Of a stretch of 64,000 nucleotides of DNA, positions 8,351 to 17,047 are shown piece after piece. Position 1 is the first letter of the stretch, and the number at the start of each line of letters is the position of its first letter. The DNA comes from Mariniphaga sp041687255 (lineage in GTDB: Bacteria > Bacteroidota > Bacteroidia > Bacteroidales > Prolixibacteraceae). The notes under the pieces were generated by a model. The model was not told the origin of the DNA. It worked only from the letters and a program-made list of their open reading frames with translations, and made no database searches. The position numbers and the translations under genes were made by a program. The stretch spans positions 310,001 through 374,000 of the forward strand of contig JAWLCL010000003.1 in assembly GCA_041687255.1 (NCBI GenBank), read 5' to 3'.

Positions 8351-8403
8351 ACAATAACTTAAAAATTGCATTTTATAGTTTTAAAAACTCAAATCATAAG
8401 AAC

Positions 8404-9786
8404 ATGACATTAATAAAATCAATCTCTGGAATTCGCGGAACCATTGGGGGAAAATCCGGTGAAAATTTAAGCCCGCTCGATATTATTAAATTTACTGCAG
8501 CGTATGCTGTTTGGGCAAAAGAGCAGGCAGGCGGAAATAAAATGAAGATCGTTGTAGGTCGTGATGCACGAATTTCAGGCGAAATGGTTAGCTCCCTGGT
8601 CATAGCAACGCTCGCAGGCATGGGATGTGATGTGGTTAACATCGGACTGGCTACCACGCCCACTACCGAAATAGCTGTTGTGGAAGAAAAAGCGCAGGGA
8701 GGATTGATATTAACAGCCAGTCATAACCCAAAGCAATGGAACGCTTTGAAGTTGCTTAATTCCTCCGGTGAATTTTTGAATGCTGCAGAGGGGGAAAAAG
8801 TTCTTCAACTGGCCGATAAAGGCGAATTCTTATTTGCAGAAGTGGATGATCTGGGTAAAATTTCTGAGAAAGATTATACAGCTTTACACATTCAAAAAGT
8901 AGTTGAACTGGAACTGGTCGATAAAAATGCCATTGAAGCGGCCGGTTTTTCAGTGGCCATCGATGCCGTAAATTCAGTTGGAGGGGTTGCTATGCCTGCG
9001 TTGCTTAAGGCTTTGGGTGTTAAAGAAGTGGTGGAGATAAACTGCGATCCCACCGGGCATTTTGCCCATACTCCTGAACCTGTTCCCGAAAACCTGAGGG
9101 AAACTTCCGAAATCATCAGCAAAAGCAATGTCGATTTAGGATTTGTGGTTGACCCCGATGTTGACCGGCTTGTGGTAATCAATGAGGATGGTTCCATGTT
9201 TAACGAAGAATATACGTTGGTGGCCGTTGCTGATTATGTGCTTAAAAATACTCCGGGAAATACAGTATCCAATCTTTCATCAAGCAGGGCGCTGCGTGAT
9301 GTCACTGAAATGCACGGGCAAAACTATTCTGCTGCAGCTGTTGGTGAAGTGAATGTGGTGGCTAAGATGAAAGAAACCAATGCGGTTATTGGAGGCGAGG
9401 GCAATGGAGGGGTTATTTATCCGGCAAGCCACTATGGTCGCGATGCACTGGTGGGAGCTGCACTCTTTCTTAGCCACCTGGCCAAAAGCGGCACGAAATG
9501 TTCGGAACTAAGAAAATCATATCCTGATTATTTTATATCTAAAAATAAAATTGAATTAACACCAGGTATCGATGTTGATGCTTTACTGGATAAGCTCAAG
9601 GAAAAATATGCAGGTGAACAGATTACCGATATCGACGGCGTGAAAATCGATTTCCCCGAATCGTGGGTGCACTTGCGTAAATCGAATACCGAACCAATCA
9701 TCCGCATTTATGCCGAAGCTAAAACAGAAGATGGTGCCGGAAAATTGGCGCTGGAGATAATGGAAGATATCAGAAGCCTTCTGTAA
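8404..9786 (+). CDS. glmM: Phosphoglucosamine mutase / phosphohexomutase
   Basis: This 460-residue alpha-D-phosphohexomutase interconverts hexosamine or hexose 6- and 1-phosphates, feeding UDP-GlcNAc for the cell wall. The phosphoserine loop is TASHNP (Ser106), the Mg-binding loop is DPDVDR (Asp250, 252, 254), the sugar loop is GEGNGG, and the phosphate-binding SNTEP is near the C terminus. I start at ATG 8404 (MTLIKSISGIRGT) rather than the upstream TTG at 8347, because SISGIRG is normally close to the N terminus. Phosphomannomutase activity cannot be excluded. Confidence 0.9.
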   Translation: MTLIKSISGIRGTIGGKSGENLSPLDIIKFTAAYAVWAKEQAGGNKMKIVVGRDARISGEMVSSLVIATLAGMGCDVVNIGLATTPTTEIAVVEEKAQGGLILTASHNPKQWNALKLLNSSGEFLNAAEGEKVLQLADKGEFLFAEVDDLGKISEKDYTALHIQKVVELELVDKNAIEAAGFSVAIDAVNSVGGVAMPALLKALGVKEVVEINCDPTGHFAHTPEPVPENLRETSEIISKSNVDLGFVVDPDVDRLVVINEDGSMFNEEYTLVAVADYVLKNTPGNTVSNLSSSRALRDVTEMHGQNYSAAAVGEVNVVAKMKETNAVIGGEGNGGVIYPASHYGRDALVGAALFLSHLAKSGTKCSELRKSYPDYFISKNKIELTPGIDVDALLDKLKEKYAGEQITDIDGVKIDFPESWVHLRKSNTEPIIRIYAEAKTEDGAGKLALEIMEDIRSLL

Positions 9787-10004
9787 GCAGGCCTTCTTGC
9801 CTGAACAGTTAACATTCGATTAAATCATTCCCCAGAATTCAACGGCCGCTTATGTAAGCTGTGGTTGCATGCAACGTGCTGTTTTGTTGTTGGTTGAATT
9901 GTGTAACTGTATGTATATGTTTCTGGCTTTATGCACCGGAATTAAATTTAAATAAAATTGGGCTCTTTTTTTGGGAAAAGCTTAGCCGGGGGTAAAGTAT
10001 GAAA

Positions 10005-10012
10005 TATCTTTG
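10005..10012 (+). promoter_or_regulatory. Candidate -7 box of the mgsA promoter
   Basis: TATCTTTG matches the Bacteroidota TAnnTTTG element perfectly and lies about 60 nt upstream of the mgsA ATG. At the -33 position (9982-9985) the sequence is TTAG, a three-out-of-four match to TTTG with a 19-nt spacer. Confidence 0.45.
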
Positions 10013-10073
10013 TACCGTTAAACATGTTTTATCCCTTTGGCATTTAGTGGGATAGAATTATAAACCTGAGAAA

Positions 10074-10547
10074 ATGAAAAAGAAAAAATATATAGGAATC
10101 GTTGCCCACGACAATCGCAAAAAAGACATTATAGAATGGGTAACCTATAACTGGAAAGAACTGGTACATCATAACCTGATATGCACCGGCACCACCGGCA
10201 AACTCATTGAAGAGGCCATATCAGAGAAGTGCCTCGAATACGGCGTGGTACCGCCTACAGTAATCCGCCTGAAATCTGGGCCGCTGGGAGGTGATCAGCA
10301 ACTGGGCGCATTAATTTCAGAAGGAAAGGTGGATATGCTCATATTCTTCTGGGACCCGATGCAGCCTCAGCCACACGATGTAGATGTGAAAGCGCTTCTT
10401 CGGATTGCAGTCCTGTATAATATCCCAACTGCATCGAACCGTTCAACGGCCGATTTTATAATATCCTCGACTCTCTTTCATGAAAACTACCAGCCTATCC
10501 TTAAAGATTATGAAAATTACATCAAACGCGATGTGAATATGGTTTGA
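10074..10547 (+). CDS. mgsA: Methylglyoxal synthase
   Basis: This 157-residue cytoplasmic enzyme converts dihydroxyacetone phosphate to methylglyoxal and phosphate, a glycolytic overflow bypass. The family signatures are AHDNRK near the N terminus, the phosphate-binding TGTTG (38-42), SGPLGGDQQLG with the catalytic Asp74, and FFWDPMQPQPHDVDVKALLR with Asp94 and His101. Length matches the family (about 150 residues). A good Bacteroidota promoter precedes it. The second copy of the 225-bp repeat starts 19 nt after its stop codon, so the repeat may form part of its 3' end. Two aldo/keto reductases that could detoxify methylglyoxal lie 1.6-3.6 kb downstream. Confidence 0.92.
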   Translation: MKKKKYIGIVAHDNRKKDIIEWVTYNWKELVHHNLICTGTTGKLIEEAISEKCLEYGVVPPTVIRLKSGPLGGDQQLGALISEGKVDMLIFFWDPMQPQPHDVDVKALLRIAVLYNIPTASNRSTADFIISSTLFHENYQPILKDYENYIKRDVNMV

Positions 10548-10565
10548 CAATGAATCGGGCTGCTG

Positions 10566-10800
10566 TAACCTACTATATAACAAATCTAAGGGAGATTTTT
10601 TCTGCGGCGCATATGTTTCATCAAATAACATGGTACTTTAAGCGCCGCTTGTTGTCCCCGCTTCGGAGCCGTCATTGCCTGCTCCGTCAGCTGACGGAAA
10701 AGCAATCTCATCAAATTAGGCATATACCTTCAAATGAAAAGCTGGTCAAAATTATTCATCTTGATGTTCGGTTTAAATACAGTAGATAACTTAGAAGCAG
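10566..10800 (+). repeat. Dispersed ~225-bp intergenic repeat, copy B
   Basis: This is the second copy of the 5497-5720 repeat, in the same orientation and about 5 kb away. The internal hairpin is better here: GCGGCGC pairs perfectly with GCGCCGC, while copy A has GCTCCGC, so pairing is largely kept although the arm changed. A second stem, GCTCCGTCA with TGACGGA, follows. The ends taacctactatataac and taacttagaagcag are imperfect inverted repeats. The AACCTTATT flanks found around copy A are missing, so the 225-bp core itself is the dispersed unit. Confidence 0.7.
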
Positions 10801-11333
10801 GAGGAATAATTGCCGCTCTCTCAGCCCAGGTCACTGTAAAATCTATCAGTCATTTCCGGCTAAAATAAAACTTTTAAAGAACCCGGTACAGTTTCATTTA
10901 TATTAGCACCACATAGCATTATCACCCCCTGAACAGGTAAGCTGCCCAACTGGTGTCTGTATTCAGTTTTATTTTAATCCAGACAATACCAGCATAAAGT
11001 TACTGTTTAACACCCATTCCCGGATATATATTCTCCTAGGTAAATTCAATATAAACTCATATTTAACTCAATGTAAATTCAATTAAACCCGAGTTTGAAT
11101 TGAGTTAATATTGAATTTGTATTGAGTTTACATTGAATTTAAGATGTCTGAGGTATGATGTAAGACCAGGGGAAAGTTTGAGAAATTGTTGACGAGAGTT
11201 TGAAGGTTAATTGCCAGAAGTTTAAGTGTTGTTTGGTAGGACTAAACCGGGCATGGCAGTTGGGTTGGGAATTAGGAGGAAAGTCACGAAATAATTAAAT
11301 ATTTAGGTTTACAGCTGTTTGAAAGAAAAGTAA
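10801..11333 (+). other. Non-coding region with a large inverted repeat
   Basis: No gene is visible between copy B of the repeat and the queuosine transporter promoter. The main structure is the AT-rich inverted repeat at 11042-11140, described separately. The remaining sequence has stop codons in all frames. Confidence 0.5.
11042..11140 (+). repeat. ~100-bp hairpin built from ~11-bp units
   Basis: The left arm (11042-11090) and right arm (11091-11140) are inverted copies matching at roughly three quarters of positions, and several mismatches would be G-U pairs in RNA. Each arm consists of degenerate units of about 11 bp of the form aaattcaatnt / taactcaattn. There is almost no loop, so transcription would give one long hairpin. 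Confidence 0.6.
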
Positions 11334-11341
11334 TACATTTG
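11334..11341 (+). promoter_or_regulatory. Candidate -7 box upstream of the preQ1 riboswitch
   Basis: TACATTTG is a perfect TAnnTTTG -7 element about 28 nt upstream of the riboswitch aptamer, giving a start site near 11348. A TTTG exists at 11318-11321 but the spacing (12 nt) is too short for a -33 box. Confidence 0.45.
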
Positions 11342-11368
11342 CAGCCCGATAAAAATTAATTATTTAAC

Positions 11369-11408
11369 TCCCGCAGGTTCCATCACCCTGCGGATAAAAA
11401 TAAAAAAA
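11369..11408 (+). promoter_or_regulatory. PreQ1-I riboswitch
   Basis: The sequence holds the stem CCGCAGG / CCTGCGG around GGTTC-CATCA-CCC, followed by the A-rich tail ATAAAAATAAAA. This is the compact preQ1-I pattern (stem, GGUUC, loop with CACCC, 3' A-rich strand forming the pseudoknot). It ends directly at the ATG of a queuosine-precursor transporter, so preQ1 binding would tie up the A-rich ribosome-entry region and repress translation. The aptamer class and gene partner agree with each other. Confidence 0.85.
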
Positions 11409-12113
11409 ATGCAAAACGAGATTCTCTGGCTGGTTGAGATACTGGCCAATTTCCTTCTGATTATTCTGGCGTACAGGCTGTTTGGTAAATGGGGCCTTAT
11501 CATGTGGATTCCGGTATCGGTAATTGTTGCCAACATACAGGTAATACAAACGGTAAAGCTTTTTGGCCTTGCAGCCACTTTGGGCAATGTAGTTTATGCC
11601 ACCTCGTTTTTGGTGACAGATATTCTTTCTGAAAATTACGGGAAAAAGGAGGCAAAAAAAGCCGTGTGGATTGGCTTTTACAGTCTTATTTCCATGACAT
11701 TGCTGATGAATCTCACACTTTATTTTATACCTCTTGCAGGGGATGATTTTGCTGTTATCACTCATGAAGCTACCAGCACCATCTTTAAACTGATGCCGCG
11801 GATAGCGCTGGCCAGCCTGACTGCTTACCTGCTTTCGCAACGGCACGATGTGTGGGCTTTTCATATTTGGAAACGGCGGTTTCCTAAAGAAAACCAGCTC
11901 TGGATTCGCAATAACCTCAGCACCATGGTTTCGCAGTTGATCGACAGCCTGGTATTTGTGCTGGTTGCTTTTTACGGCGTATTTGAAACTGCTGTGCTTT
12001 TCGAGATATTTATTACCACTTATGTACTGAAATGGGTGGTAGCCGCAGCCGATACTCCTTTTGTTTACTGGGCAAGGAATATTCACAAAAAGGGAAGTTA
12101 TACATTAAAATGA
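11409..12113 (+). CDS. yhhQ: Queuosine precursor transporter (VUT/YhhQ family)
   Basis: This 234-residue inner-membrane protein has about six hydrophobic helices. It carries the conserved VUT-family segments GNVVYATSFLVTDILSENYGKKEA and, towards the C terminus, NNLSTMVSQLIDSLVFV and YVLKWVVAAADTPFVYW (each partly conserved). Members import preQ0, preQ1 or queuine for tRNA modification. The preQ1-I riboswitch directly in front of the start codon supports this substrate class strongly. No queCDE or tgt genes are in the window. Confidence 0.92.
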   Translation: MQNEILWLVEILANFLLIILAYRLFGKWGLIMWIPVSVIVANIQVIQTVKLFGLAATLGNVVYATSFLVTDILSENYGKKEAKKAVWIGFYSLISMTLLMNLTLYFIPLAGDDFAVITHEATSTIFKLMPRIALASLTAYLLSQRHDVWAFHIWKRRFPKENQLWIRNNLSTMVSQLIDSLVFVLVAFYGVFETAVLFEIFITTYVLKWVVAAADTPFVYWARNIHKKGSYTLK

Positions 12114-12189
12114 AGCGGCTGTCCTGAGCAGCACCTTCAAATTTGCTGGCAATGGAGGGACATTTATTTTTCTGCCGCCATACAACCAG

Positions 12190-13014
12190 CTAAAAGGGCA
12201 CTTTATCGGGATGAAAGCCTATGCGTTCATTTTTATCGAGCCGGTCGATTTTTGCCATGTCTTCCCCGCTGAGCTCAAAGTCAAAGATATCGGCATTTGA
12301 GATGATCCGTTCAGGAGTTACCGATTTGGGAATTGTAACCACTCCTTTCTGTATATCCCAACGGAGGACGATCTGTACGGGTGTTTTACCATACTTCGCT
12401 GCCAGGGCCTGCATTACCGGTATTTCTGTTACGCGCCCTTTCATTATTGGGCTCCAGGCTTCCAGCTGGATGTTTTTACTTTGGCAGTACCGCAGCAAAT
12501 CGGGCTGAATAAGTTCAGGATGAAATTCAACCTGGTTTACAGCGGGGACCACATTGCATTCCGGGAGAAACTCTTCGAGATGATGTACCAGAAAGTTGCT
12601 GACTCCAATGGCGCGGATTTTTTTCTTTTCATACAACTCTTCCATGGCCTGCCAGGTTTCAACCGACAGTTTCCCTTTTGGCCAGTGAATCAGATACAGA
12701 TCGAGGTAATCAGTCTGAAGCTTATCCAGGCTCTCTTCAAATGCCTGAATTGTTGATTTATACCCCTGATCACTGTTCCAGACTTTGGAGGTCAGGAAAA
12801 TTTCCTCCCGTTTTACGGCGCTCTCACCAATGGCTTTTCCTACTCCTCTTTCATTTTCATATACAGCAGCAGTGTCAATGCTGCGGTAACCATGTTCAAG
12901 AGCCACCTTAACGGCATTTTCAACTTCCCCTCCTTCTTCGGCACGAAAAACACCCAGTCCGAACCACGGCATTTCCACCCCGTTATTCAGCTTTGTTGTT
13001 GATGTAATATCCAT
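12190..13014 (-). CDS. Aldo/keto reductase (AKR5-like)
   Basis: This 274-residue NADPH-dependent reductase has the full catalytic tetrad Asp47 and Tyr52 (SIDTAAVYENE), Lys77 (LTSKVW) and His110 (LIHWP). IGVSNF and the C-terminal IPKSVTPERI cofactor motif (Lys-Ser, then Arg) are also present. Length fits 2,5-diketo-gluconate reductase-type enzymes, which reduce small aldehydes and ketones including methylglyoxal. It is a close paralogue of the gene at 13174-14157 on the same strand, a tandem duplication. A role in detoxifying the product of the nearby mgsA is possible but unproven. Confidence 0.9.
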   Translation of the reverse strand: MDITSTTKLNNGVEMPWFGLGVFRAEEGGEVENAVKVALEHGYRSIDTAAVYENERGVGKAIGESAVKREEIFLTSKVWNSDQGYKSTIQAFEESLDKLQTDYLDLYLIHWPKGKLSVETWQAMEELYEKKKIRAIGVSNFLVHHLEEFLPECNVVPAVNQVEFHPELIQPDLLRYCQSKNIQLEAWSPIMKGRVTEIPVMQALAAKYGKTPVQIVLRWDIQKGVVTIPKSVTPERIISNADIFDFELSGEDMAKIDRLDKNERIGFHPDKVPF

Positions 13015-13173
13015 ATTTCGGTTTTTTTTATGATGTTTTGTTCTGTTTTTTTATTGCATGCCTGGCTTTCTGTTTGTAACATAACTGAATCATGATAGGT
13101 ACTGTTATAGAACCGGTCCGTACTACTTATCACATGTCACTTTAACCGGTTATCTCATCTTCAAAGTTTCTGA

Positions 13174-14157
13174 TTATTTTTTAACAGGAACTTTAACTTT
13201 TTGTGGTTGGGGCTGGTCTTTAGGTGCAATCATCATGTTAAGGCGGTTTTTGACTTTGAAACCTGTTGCTTTTATAAGTTCGGTAACAACAGGTAGCTTT
13301 TGTTTATTATTAATTAAAGCTTTTATCAAAAACGGTATCTTATCGTAGTAAGGGAATATTTTTTTGTTGCGGTTTAAACTGTCAATTTCCGCTACATCTT
13401 CTTCTGAGAGTTCAAAATCAAATATTTTCGCATTTTCAATGATTTCCTTTGGTTTTCCCGACCGCGGAATGGTGACTACTCCTTTTTGGAGGTCCCACCG
13501 CAACACCACCTGCACAGGAGTTTTTCCATGCTTTTTTGCAATTTTTTGGACTACAGGTAGTTTTAGAACTTTTCCCTGCATTACAGGGCTCCATGCTTCC
13601 ACCTGTATGTTGTGCAGTTTGCAATATTCAAGAAGTTCGGGCTGTGTCAATTCAGGATGGAACTCCACCTGGTTAACTGCAGGCATAATGTTAACCTTTG
13701 GAAGAAAAAATTCAAGATGGTGCAGCCAGAAATTGCTCACTCCTATGGCACGCACTTTCCCCTTTTCGTACAATTCTTCCATGGCTTTCCATGTTTCCAG
13801 CGAAAGTTCTGCCTGGGGCCAGTGTATAAGGTATAAATCGAGATAATCGGTTTGAAGCCAGTCGAGGCTCCGTTGAAAAGCTTTAAAGGTGCCGTGGTAA
13901 CCCTGCTGATCGTTTGCAATCTTAGAACTCAAGAACAACTCCTCACGGGGTACACCGCTCGCCCTGATGCCCTTCCCAACACCTTTTTCATTATGATATA
14001 TCGCTGCATTGTCAATAAGCCGGTATCCGTTTTCAAGGGCTGTCTGCACTGCTCTTTCAACTTCCCCTCCTTCTTTCAGCCTTAGAACTCCAAGACCCAA
14101 CAGGGGCATTTCAATACCGTTATTAAGTTTTATCCGCTCTGATATATTTTTTATCAT
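13174..14157 (-). CDS. Aldo/keto reductase, C-terminally extended paralogue
   Basis: This 327-residue paralogue of the downstream reductase keeps the tetrad Asp49 and Tyr54 (LIDNAAIYHNE), Lys79 (LSSKIAN) and His112 (LIHWP). It has IPRSGKPKEI in the cofactor site. It carries about 45 extra C-terminal residues that end in a basic, proline-rich tail (QPQPQKVKVPVKK) not seen in the partner; the tail might anchor or recruit the protein. The 159-nt gap to the downstream gene suggests the two could be transcribed separately or together. Confidence 0.88.
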   Translation of the reverse strand: MIKNISERIKLNNGIEMPLLGLGVLRLKEGGEVERAVQTALENGYRLIDNAAIYHNEKGVGKGIRASGVPREELFLSSKIANDQQGYHGTFKAFQRSLDWLQTDYLDLYLIHWPQAELSLETWKAMEELYEKGKVRAIGVSNFWLHHLEFFLPKVNIMPAVNQVEFHPELTQPELLEYCKLHNIQVEAWSPVMQGKVLKLPVVQKIAKKHGKTPVQVVLRWDLQKGVVTIPRSGKPKEIIENAKIFDFELSEEDVAEIDSLNRNKKIFPYYDKIPFLIKALINNKQKLPVVTELIKATGFKVKNRLNMMIAPKDQPQPQKVKVPVKK

Positions 14158-14282
14158 AAATTTTATTTTTTGTTCAATGGGTAGTTGGTTTTTCTATTTA
14201 ACAAGTGAGTTTTGTGAAAGTTTACTATTTAGGTTCGTTATTATTTCATTATTTTGCTGAATAATTTAATGAAACAGAATTG

Positions 14283-15533
14283 ATGAAAATTTTCAAATTT
14301 GGCGGCGCTTCAGTAAGAAATTCGGAGGCTGTCCGCAATCTGATAAGTATCCTGAACGGGTACAATGAAAAGTTGATAGTGGTAGTGTCGGCAATGGGAA
14401 AAACTACCGATTTGCTCGAGACTTTGGTGAAAGCATATTTTAAGGGTGAGGAACAGAAATTTGAGATTTTCGGACAGTTTAAAAGCTACCACATGGAGAT
14501 ATGTGAACAGCTTTTTGGTTCAGGGCAAACTCCCGCATCAGTAAACATCTTTTTCAATGAGCTGGAAAACAAGCTCAGGAAAGCTCCATCACTGGATTAT
14601 GATTTTGAATACGATCAGATCGTTTCATTCGGGGAGCTGGTTTCCACACGTATTGTCAGTGATTTTATGAATTTTTCGGGAAAGGACAATTTGTGGGTTG
14701 ATGTAAGAAATTGTATCCGCACCGATGACAATTACCGCGATGCTGCGATTGACTGGGAACTGACAGAAGAGTTGTCGTCTGGAACTTTTACTTTCGAAAA
14801 GCATAACATTTATATCACCCAGGGATTTATAGGTTCAACACCTGCCAGTCTTACCACCACACTTGGACGGGAAGGATCTGATTATACAGCAGCAATACTA
14901 GGAAATGTACTCGATGCCGAAAGTGTTTCTTTTTGGAAAGATGTACCGGGGGTGCTGAGTGCTGATCCGAAGAAAATGAAAGGTACTACTAAAATAGAGG
15001 CATTGTCGTATCGTGAAGCAGTGGAAATGACCCATTCAGGGGCAAAAGTTATTCATCCCAAAACCATGAAACCGCTTCACAATAAAAAAATACCATTGTA
15101 TGTAAAGTCATTTCTGTCGCCTGCTGACCCTGGAACAGTTATCCATGAAATCGATCATAAAATTGAACTGCCTCCAATTTTTATTCTCCGCGAAAACCTG
15201 GTGCTGATAACACTTTCTCCAAAAGATTTTTCATTTATCAGCATTGAAGACATCGACCGGGTGGTTAATTTTCTTCTCGAGAATAAAGTTAAAGTGACCC
15301 TCATGCAACAGTCGGCCATCGATCTGAACCTGGTGCTTGATTCTGCAGAAGCCGATTGGGACTGGCTGATGAATGAACTTAAGCCATACTACAGTGTACG
15401 CTACAATACGGGATTGACTTTGATCACAATAAGGCATTATACCGAAGAAACACTCGACTGGATGGTTAAAGAAAAAGATATTTACCTGGAGCAGCACAGC
15501 AGGCTTACAGCACGGATGCTGGTAAAGGAATAG
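14283..15533 (+). CDS. Aspartate kinase
   Basis: This 416-residue monofunctional aspartokinase phosphorylates aspartate, the first step to lysine, threonine and methionine precursors. The N terminus has the kinase signature KFGGASV. TTLGREGSDYTAAILG gives the substrate loop with the conserved Arg-Glu-Gly-Ser-Asp, and FWKDVPGVLSADP is the nucleotide-binding strand. Two degenerate ACT domains follow from about residue 295. I use ATG 14283 instead of the TTG three bases earlier. Its product leads to aspartate semialdehyde, the substrate of the DUF39 protein at the start of the window. The 14158-14282 spacer shows no clear promoter. Confidence 0.92.
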   Translation: MKIFKFGGASVRNSEAVRNLISILNGYNEKLIVVVSAMGKTTDLLETLVKAYFKGEEQKFEIFGQFKSYHMEICEQLFGSGQTPASVNIFFNELENKLRKAPSLDYDFEYDQIVSFGELVSTRIVSDFMNFSGKDNLWVDVRNCIRTDDNYRDAAIDWELTEELSSGTFTFEKHNIYITQGFIGSTPASLTTTLGREGSDYTAAILGNVLDAESVSFWKDVPGVLSADPKKMKGTTKIEALSYREAVEMTHSGAKVIHPKTMKPLHNKKIPLYVKSFLSPADPGTVIHEIDHKIELPPIFILRENLVLITLSPKDFSFISIEDIDRVVNFLLENKVKVTLMQQSAIDLNLVLDSAEADWDWLMNELKPYYSVRYNTGLTLITIRHYTEETLDWMVKEKDIYLEQHSRLTARMLVKE

Positions 15534-15751
15534 CATTCGAAAAAAATATCATACAGTTCTTTTGGGGAACCTGTAATTTTGAATTCATTACTCTGACCAA
15601 TTGAATAAATACGATAACATTGGAATGAGCATGGGATTCTTATATACACATTCAATACAGCATACCCGGAGTTTTTTCCGGGTGCAGGATTTTACTTTCT
15701 GTCTGCCGGACAAAAGGCTTTTGCAAATTAGAAATAAATAAAATTAGACCA

Positions 15752-17044
15752 ATGAAACAAAAGAGAGTTCTGTTTATTGCCCTTGCAGTTTTGGTGTTTC
15801 TGATTGTTTTTCTGGTCGTTGGCAGGAAAGCTGGCTGGATAGGGAAGGAATTTGCTGTCAGTGTAGCAGTGCAAAAGGTGGAAAATAAAACCATCACGGA
15901 GTTTATCACTGCGAATGGAAAAATCCAGCCCAAGATGGAAGTAAAAATCAGTCCCGATGTTTCGGGAGAGATCATTGAGCTTTTTATAATGGAAGGCGAT
16001 CAGGTAAAGGCAGGTGAACCTTTGTGTGTGATAAAGCCCGACATTTACATTTCGGCGTTAAGCCGTGCCGAAGCAGCGTTAAATTCATCAAAAGCCAGGC
16101 AGGCACAGTCCCAGGCACAGGAAATTGAGCGTGGTCTGGCTTTTAAGCGGGCAAAGCAGCTTTTTGAATCGGGGGCCATTCCCGACTCGGAATTTGAAAC
16201 TGCAGAGGCTGCCTGGAAAGTAGCTCAGGCCGAGGTGAGAGCCGCCGAATTCACCGTTAAGAGTGCGGAAGCTTCTGTGGCTGAGGCCAGTGAGCAGCTG
16301 ACCAAAACCCGTATCTTTGCACCCATTGCCGGCACAATTTCATCACTCAATGTTGAAAAGGGTGAACGGGTGGTGGGGACTAACATGTATGCCGGTACTG
16401 AAATGATGGTTGTGGCCGATCTTGATAAAATGGAAGTTTTGGCCCAGGTTAATGAGAACGACATTGTAAAAATTGAACTTAACGATACTGCACTGGTGGA
16501 AGTGGATGCCTATCTTAACCGGAAGTTCAAAGGGGTAGTTACCGAAATTGCCAATTCGGCAAAGGTCAGCGGTAGCACTACCGACCAGGTAACCAACTTC
16601 GATGTGAAAGTTTTTCTGCTGCAGGATTCCTATACCGATTTGATTGATTCCACCGCCGGCAGGTTTTATCCTTTCAGACCCGGCATGTCGGCAACGGTTG
16701 ATATTCTAACCCGAACACGTGAAAACGTTATTTCAGTGCCTATAGCAGCTGTTACTACCCGCTCCCCGGGAAACGATTCGGTTAAAGTACAATCAGCCAG
16801 CCTTCAGCCGGTGTTAAACAGCCAGGATGAATCGTCGGAGGTAGTCTTTGTCAATGACAATGGCCGTGCAAAAATGGTGAAGGTACATACCGGGATTCAG
16901 GATAATGTTAGCATTGAAATTGAAGAAGGTCTTGCCCAGGGCGATGAAGTAATTACGGCCCCATATAATGCAATCAGCCGCATGCTTCAGGACAGCATGC
17001 TCATAAAAGTTGTTTCGGAAGAAGAACTTTTTTCGGGAGAATAA
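15752..17044 (+). CDS. Periplasmic adaptor (membrane-fusion) protein, HlyD/MacA-like
   Basis: This 430-residue protein has one N-terminal membrane anchor (about 5-24). A biotinyl-lipoyl-like half, the SPDVSGEIIELFIMEGDQVK segment (residues about 69-88), and a central coiled-coil hairpin rich in Ala and Glu (about 108-180) follow. The second lipoyl half (RIFAPIAGTISSLNVEKGER) and beta-barrel domains end the protein. It would bridge an inner-membrane ABC exporter to a TolC channel. No permease or TolC follows: the next gene runs on the other strand. A second adaptor with a TolC lies near 54-57 kb. The partner is therefore unknown. Confidence 0.85.
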   Translation: MKQKRVLFIALAVLVFLIVFLVVGRKAGWIGKEFAVSVAVQKVENKTITEFITANGKIQPKMEVKISPDVSGEIIELFIMEGDQVKAGEPLCVIKPDIYISALSRAEAALNSSKARQAQSQAQEIERGLAFKRAKQLFESGAIPDSEFETAEAAWKVAQAEVRAAEFTVKSAEASVAEASEQLTKTRIFAPIAGTISSLNVEKGERVVGTNMYAGTEMMVVADLDKMEVLAQVNENDIVKIELNDTALVEVDAYLNRKFKGVVTEIANSAKVSGSTTDQVTNFDVKVFLLQDSYTDLIDSTAGRFYPFRPGMSATVDILTRTRENVISVPIAAVTTRSPGNDSVKVQSASLQPVLNSQDESSEVVFVNDNGRAKMVKVHTGIQDNVSIEIEEGLAQGDEVITAPYNAISRMLQDSMLIKVVSEEELFSGE

Positions 17045-17047
17045 CTT

